The notes under the pieces were generated by a model. It worked only from the letters and a program-made list of their open reading frames with translations, was not told the DNA's origin and made no database searches. 64,000 nucleotides of DNA from Prunus persica (taxonomy: Eukaryota; Streptophyta; Magnoliopsida; Rosales; Rosaceae): NCBI RefSeq assembly GCF_000346465.2, contig NC_034015.1, positions 8,291,371 to 8,355,370 on the forward strand, given 5' to 3'. Below, piece by piece: positions 36,856 through 48,600 of the stretch. Numbering within the stretch: the stretch's first letter is position 1; each line of letters begins with the position of its first letter. The position numbers and the translations under genes were made by a program.

Positions 36856-37001
36856 TACCCACTCATCCCATCACTTGTCTCCTCATCTTGCCCTCTTTGC
36901 ATATTCCTTTTGCCTTTTTACCCTCCATCATCTGGTTTCCTGGGATTGAAATGATCCATCTCTTCACTTCACCTCTGCTCTCTCTTTCTCCTTCCCCATC
37001 T

Positions 37002-37002
37002 T

Positions 37003-37062
<60 letters not shown>
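37002..37062. repeat. (CT)n microsatellite, interrupted once
   Basis: CT run of about 60 bp with one ttt interruption. Confidence 0.95.
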
Positions 37063-37065
<3 letters not shown>

Positions 37066-39639
37066 AGCGTCTGTCTGTCTCATCTTTGTCTTGTAAAAGA
37101 GAAAGAAAAAAAAAGTGTACAGTCTTAACTGCACTTAGGAGCCTCTGTAACCCTTGGACATTTGGTTATTGCTGCCAGCTGACAATTAAACACAAGCCCT
37201 ATTCATTTTTCTGTTCTGTTTCTGCTTCTTTCATTTCTCTCCCATTGCACATCAACACAAACTTTTGTCTTGGTTTCTATGTTCCCAATTAATAATATAA
37301 TTCCCAATTATTTAATTAATGAAAATTAACTAGTTTATTAGCAAACAACTTGACATCAATTATGTTTTTCCATCTGGTTTCTATACCCTAAAACTTTTTA
37401 GCTTCAAGCTTTGGAACAGTTCTGTAAACACCTTTTTTTCTTTTCTTTTCTTTTGTGTGTGTGAATTTATGAGTTCAGACTTTCCCTAGTCACATCAATG
37501 TAAACTGTATTGGGCAACAGTCAGTCAATTTGTATTGGATCGATCATCAATTAATTTCCAGATACGACACAGTTTGGAAACGTACGCCCCCTAACACTGC
37601 TCCCTGGTTGGTTTGTCAGCAGAATTGTCCCTATGAATATGGTACAATATTATAAGTGTTGTTTAATTGCCCCATATGCAAAATACTATTAGTAAAAAAG
37701 AAAGAAAAAACTGAATTAGTTTGGGCACGTTTTGATCAGTTCTCTGCAAATTGAGTTGGGAAAATATTTGGGTTTTAACACTTACCTCTAGCATGCTTAT
37801 ATTTATTTTCTCTAGGAATTTTAGTACTGAGTAGTCTGTGTACTATTTTGAATACATTATTTTCATTTATATTATTTCAATTCTATCAATTTCATTTCCA
37901 TCTTCTTATGTCGCGCACAATGTCATTCTCGATGTCAGTTTTGTCTAATTCTTGTCAAAAGTGATTCACATGTGAGGCACCTGACCAATATCAATGCCCG
38001 TGGGTTGGGGGTGCAAAGATGAATTTCTCCTCAAAAATTTAATCACATAATGTAAATGGAATTGACATTAGAATGACATTGATATGCGGCATAAGAATAT
38101 TATTATCAAGCTAACAATTGTAATGACCTAGAATAAATCAACAATGTATACCAAGATAAGTGAAAAACTAGGGTTGTGTTCAGATCTCCTAATCTACTCG
38201 AACTAGAGAATTGTATACCAAGCTAACAGTTGTAATGAACTTATACTATCAAACTTTGTAGTTGTCTTCCCTCTTGAAAATAATCATTAAAAAAGTTTTT
38301 TTTTTTTTTTTTAAAAAGCCAAAATAATTAAGAATTGTATATGCCCATTATGATAATTAAATAGTTGAATTCACAGTTTTTAGAAAGGACGCACCTCGAA
38401 TTACACAATCCACTTTGTTTCGTATACAATATGCAAAGTTAAATGGGAAGTGAGCATTTTGCAAAGATGATTAGAAAATGGCCTCCTCGATCAAACTTTT
38501 GGCAGTACGGATGGTTGGGTTGGATTAGGATTCTATATATCTTTGCTTTTAAAAACCAGAAAGTGCATTTTATGCCCAAAATTAGAAGCTATTGGCTTTT
38601 ATTGTGAGAGAGAGCGGACAGAGATTAGCAAAACTAGCAAGTGGGAAGATGAGAATCCCATTAAAGAATTTGCGACAAGCTTTTTTAAACATCATATATT
38701 ATTCTTTTACTTACTAGTTAAAGGTGTGAATAAACGATACGAAATCTTCAAGGATCACACCAACAACTAGTTTTTTAATGTTGCATAAAGGAGAAGGGTC
38801 ACTTTTGCCAGCTGCTAGTGACTTTACAATCAAATTTTCTAATTATAATCCCCTCCAATGCATGTGAAGTTTCATTCATTTTTTTAATGACATAAGTACA
38901 GAACGATTTTAGTGTAATTTTAACGAGAATAACATATAAGTACAAGTATTTTTCTGGCAAAATAAGCACAATGCGAGAATTCATAATCAGATACATCCTG
39001 AATTCCACGTACAAGTAATTTCGCTCTTAAATTCTCTCAAAATGATGTACGATGGACTAATGAGTAGGCTGATTATTGCTGGTTGAATTTGAACTTAAAA
39101 AGAATGCAGGAAGAGATTGAAATTCCTATCATTAATCTTTTAATTGAAAGACTGAAAAATACAATGCACCGGTGCACCTTTCAATTAAATTATTGAAAAA
39201 TGCAATGCACCGATGCATTGAACGTACTACATAATTTTACCCATATCATTCTCAGCCTTTTGATTATATATATATATATCTAAAATGGTCCGGCCATAAT
39301 TAATTTTCTATCGCTTTCGTTTTCTTTAATTTACCTTTATGGATTAGACTGCTAATTACCCAGGTAATGATACCATATGTCTAGAGCTCTTTTGGTCCAT
39401 CGACAATTTGAAACATACAGAAGCAAATATATGTTTTGTATATATTAGTTTGCCGCAAAAGTAACATTCACGGCACATTTTTAGTTACTATATAGTGCTT
39501 TGTAGCCCACCATGCATTAATACTTTTGAGTTACTTGTCAATTTGCACCCCTGGGGGCTGCGAAGGACCAAAATTCTATTGAACTGTTTGTATTAGTTGC
39601 GTTTGGTTATGGAGAGATTCTGGCCTAATAGTTATTTTA

Positions 39640-39725
39640 GATATTGAAGAAGGGGTGATTCGAACATAGGACCTCAAGTGCAGAGTAATTACTTTCAATC
39701 ATTTAAACCCTTCACTACGTAACGT
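39640..39725 (-). mobile_element. tRNA-derived SINE remnant
   Basis: On the minus strand acgtagtgaaggg followed by ggtcctatgttcgaatcacccc gives degenerate A and B boxes. No target duplication was seen. Confidence 0.4.
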
Positions 39726-40312
39726 CAATCATATTTATATTACCCTATATTATAGGCTTACACTAATTTCTTACTTCTTTTTTAGGGGGTAACTGATAAA
39801 ACCTCAACAGACACTTATTTATCAAATACAAGTCAGTAAGCTAAATTATGAGTGCATGGAACAACACACGTTTCAGATCATTGAATTTTCCTAGTTTATA
39901 ATACACAGTGGAGAGTGATCAATGTTGATGTACTTGATTACAATAACACCCATGATCCATTTGCCCACGATACAGTTGAATTATTTAGTACATCTTTAAA
40001 TTCGAACTGGTTCAGCACACACCTAATCTAAATACTCTTTTGTACTTGTTTGAATAAACATGTGGCCCAAAATTAGGGTATATTTCAATTTGTCCAATAT
40101 GCCGATACACGCACAGAGCAAGAATCGATCCCATAATAGTCCTCGTGTTGCTTCCCTTCTTTCCCCTTCCGTGTAACAAAAATAAAAAATAAAATAGATC
40201 CCATAAATAAATCCCAACAAAAGAAGCAAAGCAAGCAAACCTTAAAAGCCAGAAGAAGCGAGAATGAGGCAAGGCTATCAACTGCAACTGAAATAAATAA
40301 ATAATAATGGGG

Positions 40313-40412
40313 NNNNNNNNNNNNNNNNNNNNNNNNNNNNNNNNNNNNNNNNNNNNNNNNNNNNNNNNNNNNNNNNNNNNNNNNNNNNNNNNNNNNNNNN
40401 NNNNNNNNNNNN
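40313..40412. other. assembly gap (100 N)
   Basis: Exactly 100 Ns, the usual placeholder for a gap of unknown length. The minus-strand open frame that spans it is an artefact. Confidence 0.99.
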
Positions 40413-40769
40413 GATGAGAATACATAGCTTACTCAGACATGATGAAACAAAAGAGGAGAGAGCCTAAATCTAGTAATTTCAAAAAGCCCCTGAGGTAGGG
40501 AGCTCAGCTGGCCCGTTCCTCTTCTTAGCAATGTCAAACGACGAGGTCATGTGTTGGCTGCGGGGGCTGGGGAAGGGGGACAAGCGTGGGGTTGTCTTGT
40601 CATATCACCTTAGTATCAGTGGCCTACCCCTCCCCTCCTCTTTTGACATTTCTAAGAAGAGGAATGGGTTAGCTGAGCTCCTTACCTCTTGGTGCTTTTT
40701 GAAATTACTAGATTGGCCTCTCTCTTCTTTTGTTTTATCATGTTTGAGTTAAGCACATGAATTCTCATC
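40413..40769 (+). repeat. inverted repeat with ~125-bp arms beside the gap
   Basis: The left arm 40413-40538 and right arm 40642-40769 are reverse complements with roughly 85-90% identity by eye, around a 103-bp G-rich/C-rich loop. The left arm starts at the first base after the gap, so it may continue into it. As plus-strand RNA it would form a long hairpin, and many differences are of the type that leaves G:U pairs. It could be a MITE or a young small-RNA precursor. No known microRNA was recognised. Confidence 0.75.
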
Positions 40770-42427
40770 TTCCATTCTCTTTTTTCTTTTATTTTTAAAT
40801 TTTCACGTTATGTGATTTCATATTCGTCTTGGTAAGTCTGCTGATATTCAAAATCTTAGGCGGTATAACTGAATTAGATTGATTTAGTTTTCCACTTTAC
40901 ATATTTCACAAATATGTTAAAGATGTCATTAATCACTGTGTTAAATATATTAGACTATGCTTAGCGTGCGGGATTAGAGTGAACTAACATGTTGAATTAG
41001 ATTGAACGAAGGAAGATCTATGTCTAGCCCAAACCCACACACTCCAGTGACCGAGTCCAGCCCACTATCAATCCAGCTCGCACAAAGCAAACTGAAAAGT
41101 AACGTACAAACACTGTATAACAGTAATCCAGCTCGCATACATTGTAGTGGTATTTTTCTATGGTTAATTTAGCTGTGTTTATTTCATTTGATCCAAGACT
41201 TTTCTGCAATAGGCCGATGTCAGAATTAGTTACTTGATTTCATAAGACTCTGCGAGAATTTGACCCTGCAACAACCAATTTCTAATGCATGTGGCTTTAA
41301 GCCAATAAATAAGACAAAGTAGGCCCTTCTAAAGATATTCAACTTTTGTGAATTGCTTGACTTTGAGCAAATTGATGGTGCATGGAAGAAATTTGATTCC
41401 CTATTTTTTTCTTCTCACTTGCTAATATCTGGTCATTCTATTGCAAATGAGAATGACTTTCATTAAATTTGTTCAAAGCTCCAATTCCACCTATCAATTT
41501 GTTCATTTCTTCTTATTCCAAACAAAAACCACATAATCAAAACAATTCAATAACTGAAAACCCTAGAAAAGTACCCAAATATAATCCAATGAAAATTAAC
41601 CAATGCAAATGTTAATTCTCATCAAATTAAGCCAACTACAAACAACCACATAATCAAAACTTAAAAATTAAACTAAGAAATAGCAAATTGAACCCATCAA
41701 ATATCACCAAGGAGAGAGACAAACAGAGAAGAAGAGTGGAAAGAGAAGAAGAGAGTTAAATAACTAACCTTGAGTGAGTGAGAGTAGAGCATAACAGAAG
41801 GCGAAAACAAAGCAACGTGGAAGAGGAGAGCCAGAGCAACGTCGAAGAGAAGAGGAGAGCAGAGCAATGTTGGATAATGGCAGACTCAATAGCGTCTTCG
41901 TTATTTAGCGGCACCTCTTCAGAGTTCTCTATTTTGTGCCAACAAGTGAAGTGTTTTTTGTAGGCCAGGATTATATAGTCTCATTTAACTTAAAGATGGG
42001 CTGCACCAAACATTGGCTTGGGGTGTTATTTAAGTTAGTCCAATCCAAGGAGGAGTACCAAACATGGCCATAATGTCATCTAAATCCTTAAATTAGGATC
42101 CTAGGAGTGGGCGTAAAGCTGCCTTTTACTAGTCTAGCTCAGGCAGTTAAGGATTAATTGTTTGAAGAATAAGAATTAAAATCGAAATTCCGATTGATAA
42201 TTGTTAACGAATAAAAGTGCAAGTCAGACTGGGAAAAATTGTTCACTGGTTATACTGTGCTGTACACATTACATCAGGACATGACATGGTAAGCTAGCAA
42301 GGAATACATTCTACTAAAGACCTGATTTCATTCTACCAGGTCATTAATTATACAAAGATACAGGAGTACATGTATCATGGTACAAGCCTGCAACTTACAT
42401 TCGCAAAGCTCTGTATGCTGGTACAGT
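40770..42427. other. intergenic, 3' side of PMT gene
   Basis: No gene recognised. 41990-42075 (ccaaacattggcttgggg...accaaacatggccat) looks like the end of a DNA transposon, partner end not found. Confidence 0.4.
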
Positions 42428-44723
42428 TCAGACGATTGCCCAAAACTTCTTCCTACAAATTAACACAGTTTCTGTCTTCTTCTCTTTGTTTTCCAGCAAA
42501 TGTGATTCAACCTCCCACAAAAATTTTGGAGCAAGATCCTGGATCCTTGATGTAATGGTTTTGTCGTCTCTAATGACAATAAATCCCTGCACATTAACTC
42601 ACTCAAATGTAATTCTGTATCATAAGCCACTAGGAACAGAAAGGAGTTACAAGAGGTATAATTTCGTTGCTCGACAAAGAAGCAAGTTTTTCTTAACTAT
42701 ATTAAAATTATATACGATGTTGTCTAATCACAGAAAAGCTCAAGTTCGCACTCCGTGTGAAGAAAGTACTGACTTCCCAATAAATTTAGGGTTACAACAC
42801 TAAGTCCTTATCCATTTGCAAAACTGCTGGAAGAATAACTAAAGATTTATACGAAGACATCTGAAGTATGTGTTTGCAGATGGCATGGTTTTGTTGGACA
42901 CATCTAATGAAACACTTGTCACAAAACTGGAAGAAAAAAAATATGAACTCAATGCATTAGAATGAAGGAGCTTACGAAGAACTAGAACTAAGACAGAATA
43001 TATGGAGTGCAAATTTAACAGACACTGAACATCATAATACCTATATTACTCAAACAAATCACTTCTGATATTAAGAAGTAGAATAAGGATGCAAATGATA
43101 AACAATGGAAGATGAGAATTTATGTCTGACTCCATATGCATGGGATAAAGGTGAGGATAATGATGATGAAACTTGGAATAGAAACTTAGTATGCAAAAGT
43201 AATTATATTGCCTTGCCATCCTTGAAAAAAAATTGTTCTTCTTTCTTCGTTTCTTAATATTCCATACCTTATGTTTTTAATACTTCAATAGAAACAAGCA
43301 TAAGAGATGGCATCGATCGAAATTATTACCTGGGGTCTTATTATCCTGTCCATCTCCAAAAGGATATCCTCCAATAAGCAACCTTCTCCGCGGCTCTTGT
43401 AATGAGGGAAGAGATGGTTGGCATGTAACAGATCATAGGTGCGTGGATAAGTGGAAAATGGTTCGCACCTAATATTCAGGACAGATTAGATGCCATTCTT
43501 TTTATTGGAGTACCAATTTGATCACAATTTAGCTACATTTGTACACTATCTACTAGCAATAGGTAACAGGTAAACAAGAACTTACCAATCATGGAAAGCA
43601 CCAATCAGACCACGATTATAAATGGCAGACAAGGTATTCTTCATGCTTGAAGGAACTATATTCATCACCCATGTAGGCGAAGCATTTAAGGCCACAGCAA
43701 ATCCACCACAAAAAGCATTCATGTCCATGACATTTCGGATTTCTGTCTTACTGACATTCAGCAACCTCCAGTAATGTCGAACTTGATCTTGCCAAAAGAT
43801 GGTCTCTGAAGTAAATTCCTCTTGAGTAACACCTATTATAAGCATATTTACAAGGGGTGTAATCAGACTGAATAACATTGTTTTCCAATAAATTAAGAAA
43901 AAACATAAAGAAAGTGAGACAATAGTAGTAGTCCTTCTCATGTACCAGAAAAACCTAAACTTCTGGTCCAGTATTGTAATTTAGTGTTCTATCCTATGCA
44001 TCAAATTCAGCCTTATGTATAACTACGGAGGTAACAAAAGCATATTTAAACTAAATAAAAAATAAATTAAAAAACTATCCAGGGGATTTTTTATTTTTTA
44101 AAAAGAAGAAAATGAAAGAGAGACAAAAGTTTATCATACGAAATAGAGAAGGAACAAACCTATTCTGCTAAGACTCTCAGTGTATATCGAAAGGCGCTCA
44201 GATCTAGAAGAGAGTTTTGGAGAATCTGTTTGTGCACCCCTTACTTGTATACAATTCTTCAGTGGTGTACTCCATGATGACTCGGAATCATCCACAGCAT
44301 CACATAAATTTATAAGCTTCTGTTCAGAGTTGTGCTGGAGGCATGACAGATCATCTTGTTTAATCCAGATTGCAGTCTGAACTTTTCGAGCAATGAGTTT
44401 CCAGCACATTGCTGAAGTCAGATTCATTAGCTTCTCCCAAATTAATGGATAGTTTTTAGTCGTTTTATAAGCAGGTGGAGCTGAATAGACAAAGTATCCA
44501 TTATATCGCAAAAGGCGATTCATTTCTTTTAGTAAAATGCCATCTGCACAAAACAAATTAAAAATTAAAAAAAAAGAACACACACAATAAGCAAACTCTA
44601 TGGACGCATACAAACATATTAATAGAATTAACATTGTAAGGTTTCAAACCCAGAAATGGCAAAGCAGCCTCACAAAATCTAGCATATTGCATAGTTAACT
44701 TATACCTCTCATACCATTAACAG

Positions 44724-44754
<31 letters not shown>

Positions 44755-46793
44755 AAAGCCCATTATCTAGTTCAATGTTTAACATATCCAATGAAATTTC
44801 CTTTTTTGAAGCCATCACATATTGATAAAGAGTGGAAACTGAGATGTCAACGGATTTTGGTGTTGGTGGGAACTGTTGACAAGTTTTCAATTTGTTTTTT
44901 GGCTGGCATTATTCCTTGTCAATTTAATGACTAAATCAGCATGCTGTTAAGACTTTAATAAACAAATTTGTAGTAGAAACCTGGCTATGGGACCTTATGG
45001 ACAACAACTCAAAACCAATACATGAAGCTTAGGATAGAAAAAAACCATTTTCATGCCAATCAACTCGACACCGAGAACAATGAACCATCTGAAAAGAGCC
45101 AGTGGGATATGGCATTTGTTTTGTTGCTATAGCAGAAATCATTGCACCAATGCCTCGCTCTAGAGCAAATTGAATTTGATTCTCATGGCCGTCCTTTGGG
45201 GCAAAGGACATTGTTTGTATACCCAAGGGAAGAAGAAAAGCAGAAAAGCTGGCAACCCCACAGCCGACATCCAAAACTTGAGTGACCCCTGCAGAACATA
45301 GATCACCTGTTCCATTTGTAATCATATCTCCCAATCTGCAAAATCCAGCAACGCGAATAAACAAACTGAAAGCAACTTAAGTATATAAAAACTTCAAATA
45401 TCTTGAATCAGGTCTAAACTTCATGCTCCCCCTGTTTTTCTTCCCCTGCAAGCCTCAAATTTATCTTGCAAGGCCTTGAAAACAATTAGCCTCTTATCAC
45501 TCAAATAGCTTCTTTGGTCTCTTTTCAAATTTCAAATGCAATAATTTTGTGGCCACAACTAAAAATTGCTCAGATGTCCAGAATTTCATGTTAGGTGCAT
45601 TGATTTAATTTGTAAATTTTCTTCATTTTCTTTAGGTGCTCATTTGGGTGTTGACCTTTTTCTGGGGTATAAATTAGGTTACGTTGGTACATTTAGGAAT
45701 ATGGACTTTCACAGGTTACTCGAATGAATTCGTATTCATTAAAAATAATTACTTGAAGTTAGCGAATAGATAAATCATCTACCTCAATGCCATAAATACC
45801 AATTAGGAGGAGTGTAAGAAATGAAAGACATCGAAACGAGAATAAGAAAAGTAAGCAAGTTGATTGCAGATACCTTTGAATGTACTCAGCTGCGCCATGT
45901 TTAAAATGTGTACCACCACCAGGGAACCACCAGAGTTGATCCTTTTCATGCACCCAATTTTGTCCTCCTTTGACTTCAGCAAGATGTGTATGATTCACAT
46001 TGCTTCGCCACACATAGTCCCTGCTGGTAGGCCATCTTATTGGTATCTTATAATCTCTTGATGGAGGAACCAAGCAGAACAAGCGCTTTTCAATTGGAGG
46101 GCAGTGCCTCTCTAGTTCTTCTTTTCTACTAGTGTCCAAGTTTGGAAGCAAAGTTTTTACATAAGAAACATCGTGGCAAGGGATATACTCATTATAAGTC
46201 AATGGGCATACATCCATACCAGTCTCTGGGATCAAAAGTGGTGTTTTTCTGTAAGTAAGAGCAACTTTATTTGTAAATGTCGAAGTACCTGCAGCACAAT
46301 TACTCACAAGAAGTTAAGTTCCACCAGCTCAGACCATACAGAAACAAACAGCTTTAGTAAACAAGATTACAACTAGATGTCACCTTTGAAATTAGATTTC
46401 AAATGTTACTAGAGCTTCAGAAATACAATGAGATTCCTAATTTGAAAAGACGTATCATTGAGAATGAAGTCAGTCACTATCAAAATTTTCACCACAAATA
46501 TGCATTTTTATTAAAATAAATAATAAGAAAAGTCCCAATCAAAACTTACAATTTCTTACAGCTTTGCTGAACAGTGAACTAGTAAACAAGGGTCATTAAC
46601 TTTGAGCTCCAAATTAAACATGGTGTAACATTATATACTTCAGTTTATTGGAAATAAGAAACAAAAAACTGGATTCTTGAACAAATGTACTAAGAATTCT
46701 TCGGAAAATTTGGTTCAAGCTAACTCTTTTTTCCCCAAAATAAAAAAAGTTTCTAAAATGCATGCATAAAACCTTTATTGGTCTGAAAAACAA

Positions 46794-46832
<39 letters not shown>

Positions 46833-47002
46833 AAACCAGGAGATGACGAAGAACTGGTGCTAAGTTGAGATGCATAAATTGGAGCATTATTTCCAAAGAG
46901 AGTTCCGGCATAGAAGCACCCGACCATCAATAGCAGAGCCACCACTATCATCTGCCCCGATTGGAATTTAAACGCTGAACACACCACATTCCCACCCCCC
47001 AT
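42428..47002 (-). CDS. PMT6: probable Golgi methyltransferase, PMT6-like (DUF248), 7 exons
   Basis: Exons in transcript order: 46837-47002, 45874-46288, 45046-45335, 44160-44543, 43586-43832, 43330-43468, 42428-42586. All junctions are GT-AG and in phase, giving 599 residues. Residues 17-36 form one membrane anchor ([20 protein letters not shown]), as in type II Golgi proteins. Then come [13 protein letters not shown] (83-95), [30 protein letters not shown], and the SAM-binding motif [13 protein letters not shown] (214-226). The second half has [13 protein letters not shown] (452-464), NIVPS and [10 protein letters not shown]. The family (QUA2/TSD2-like) is linked to pectin homogalacturonan methylation; the acceptor of this member is not shown. 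The early-region wording is closest to PMT6, with PMT4/5 as alternatives. A GA run ends a few bases inside intron 1. Confidence 0.9.
46797..46831. repeat. (GA)n in PMT intron 1 next to the 5' splice site
   Basis: Run of about 35 bp starting 4-5 bases downstream (minus strand) of the exon 1 donor. Confidence 0.95.
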
Positions 47003-47180
47003 TTCCTGAAATCCTCAATTGGGTTGCTCCTGAATTCCCAAAATCAATGGGATCCAATGGGAATTTCAGGGGTGGGCATTGAAGTATCAGTATATCAAAC
47101 TTGGACGGCTGGATTTCAATGTTTAAATCTAACGGTCCAGAATAAGTTGGGAAGAAAAACTAATAAACAAATTCAAACAA

Positions 47181-47243
47181 AATTTCAATTTTACACATAT
47201 GACAATATCCAGAATGGGAGGGGATGAGGCTGCGGGTGGATGG
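47181..47243 (+). repeat. local direct repeat, copy 1 (PMT 5' flank)
   Basis: aatttcaattttacacatat and the following 40 bp recur at 47523-47583 with few changes, about 340 bp apart. The first copy lies in the PMT promoter/leader zone. Confidence 0.75.
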
Positions 47244-47295
47244 GAGGGGATCTGTGGTCGGGGATGCTGCGGGAGAGCGGGGTCAAATTTGGATG

Positions 47296-47297
<2 letters not shown>

Positions 47298-47331
<34 letters not shown>
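47298..47331. repeat. (GA)n microsatellite in PMT 5' flank
   Basis: GA run of about 34 bp, 300 bp upstream of the PMT start codon. Confidence 0.95.
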
Positions 47332-47333
<2 letters not shown>

Positions 47334-47522
47334 AGAGGGGGAAGGAGGGAAAGACAAAGGTCGAGGGTGAGTTTTTATTTTATTTTATTACTTATTATTT
47401 TTAAACTATTTAAATAATAATAATTTTATATGCATATCATGAAACAGATCATGAAAGAATTAATAAAACAAATCAAAATTAATTAATCTCAATTTGACAA
47501 GTCACTTTCTAATTCTGATCCA

Positions 47523-47583
47523 AATTTCAATTTTACACACATGACAATATCCAGAATGGGAGGGATAGGCTGAGGGTGGATGG
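47523..47583 (+). repeat. local direct repeat, copy 2
   Basis: Second copy of the sequence at 47181-47243. Confidence 0.75.
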
Positions 47584-48289
47584 TTTTTATTCAATTTTTA
47601 TCGATATTGATAATTTTTTTGATATCTTTATTGAAATTTTTGTATTTTCAGACCATCGATATTTCCGAAATCATCAATATTTTAGACCGAGAGTCTCGGG
47701 AGACAAAATCTCGTCTATAATTTTTTTAAATTTTTTTCACCGTGGAGAGCATGAAGTCCAAATAAATCACCGCAGTCATCACAAGGGATGCACGTGACAA
47801 CTATGGTTGTTTTTCGTTTTCTTTTTTACATAATTTTTCTTTTTAAACAATGGTGGGTGAGAGCGGTCATCCGAATTTAAAATATCTTCCAATATTAGAA
47901 GAATAGATATATGCACACGTGAGTTAGGTTATTTGACTAAGACAGTGCATCCGAACTCAAACCCCCTTCCATTACAATTCAAACTCCTATGTAGAAGATG
48001 GGGATATTGTCCTAACCAACTGACTTAACCTATATCCACAAGAGATTAGATTTGTCAACAAAAGTTTGTGTATCACTTTGTCAGCTGTCAATTCATTCCA
48101 ATAAGGGGACCAATTCTTATGTATTGACTCCAAACATCACCACCCTTCTTTCTTGTATATATGCAGATATCCCACGTGCTGCCTTTGTGAACCAAATTTT
48201 TGTGAAAATAAAATATTTGAGACAGATGTATTGATATTGTTCGCGCTAAAACTAAACAGATAGAAATAAGACTAACTTACAAGTGGAGT
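47584..48289. other. intergenic with a SINE-like remnant
   Basis: No gene recognised. On the minus strand 47890-48035 begins gttaagtcagttggttagg (A-box-like) and contains a degenerate B-box region (aggagtttgaattg), suggesting an old tRNA-derived SINE without a clear target duplication. Confidence 0.35.
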
Positions 48290-48600
48290 GGAGAGTTTGG
48301 GCCTGAGGAGCCTTCGGCTCGTAGCGTCATTCCTTAAGGCGTAGTGCTGGATCCGGCCTGGAGAAAGAAACGACAGGTGAAGTCTGAGACACCTGTGTGG
48401 CGGCGGCCGAAGACCTTCCGATGCCAAAATTAGGGACTAAAAGCAATTCTATTGACAATGTGAAAGCACAAGTCAAGTAAAAAGTCTTACCTCTTGGCTG
48501 GGCCAAGGGGCTAGAGCCCATGGTAGCCTTGTTGCTAGTTCCACCCATGCTTACCTGAGGCTAGAGACAGCAGCATTTTCGAGAGAGTTCAGCTGAGCTT
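48290..48600 (-). other. possible 5' exons of a small unidentified gene
   Basis: On the minus strand an ATG at 48548 opens MGGTSNKATMGSSPLAQPRG, ending at AGAG|GTAAGA (48490), a strong donor. After a TTTCTCCAG acceptor (48360), the frame continues in phase as RIQHYALRNDATSRRL and onward to CTT|GTAAGT near 48284. Another ATG...CTCAG|GTAAGC lies just upstream (about 48572-48550). I do not recognise the product and found no later exons, so this may be a truncated gene or a non-coding transcript. Confidence 0.35.

Larger units (their letters stand above)
35897..40312. other. intergenic with CT/GA-rich cluster
   Basis: No protein gene recognised. 36160-37300 is unusually rich in CT and GA runs and C/T-rich sequence that resembles plant 5' leader/promoter DNA but leads into no coding frame. 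39130-39230 holds an imperfect local repeat around gcaccggtgcacc. A SINE remnant lies at 39640-39725. Confidence 0.45.

Noticed and set aside
40012..40425. 137-residue minus-strand frame across the N gap
   Set aside because: It is only open because Ns are read through; the flanks show no family features.
40413..40769. Known conserved microRNA precursor
   Set aside because: Neither arm matches a conserved plant microRNA that I know; kept only as an unnamed hairpin.
43582..46307. PMT exons read as separate short proteins
   Set aside because: They join in phase through GT-AG introns into one 599-residue protein.
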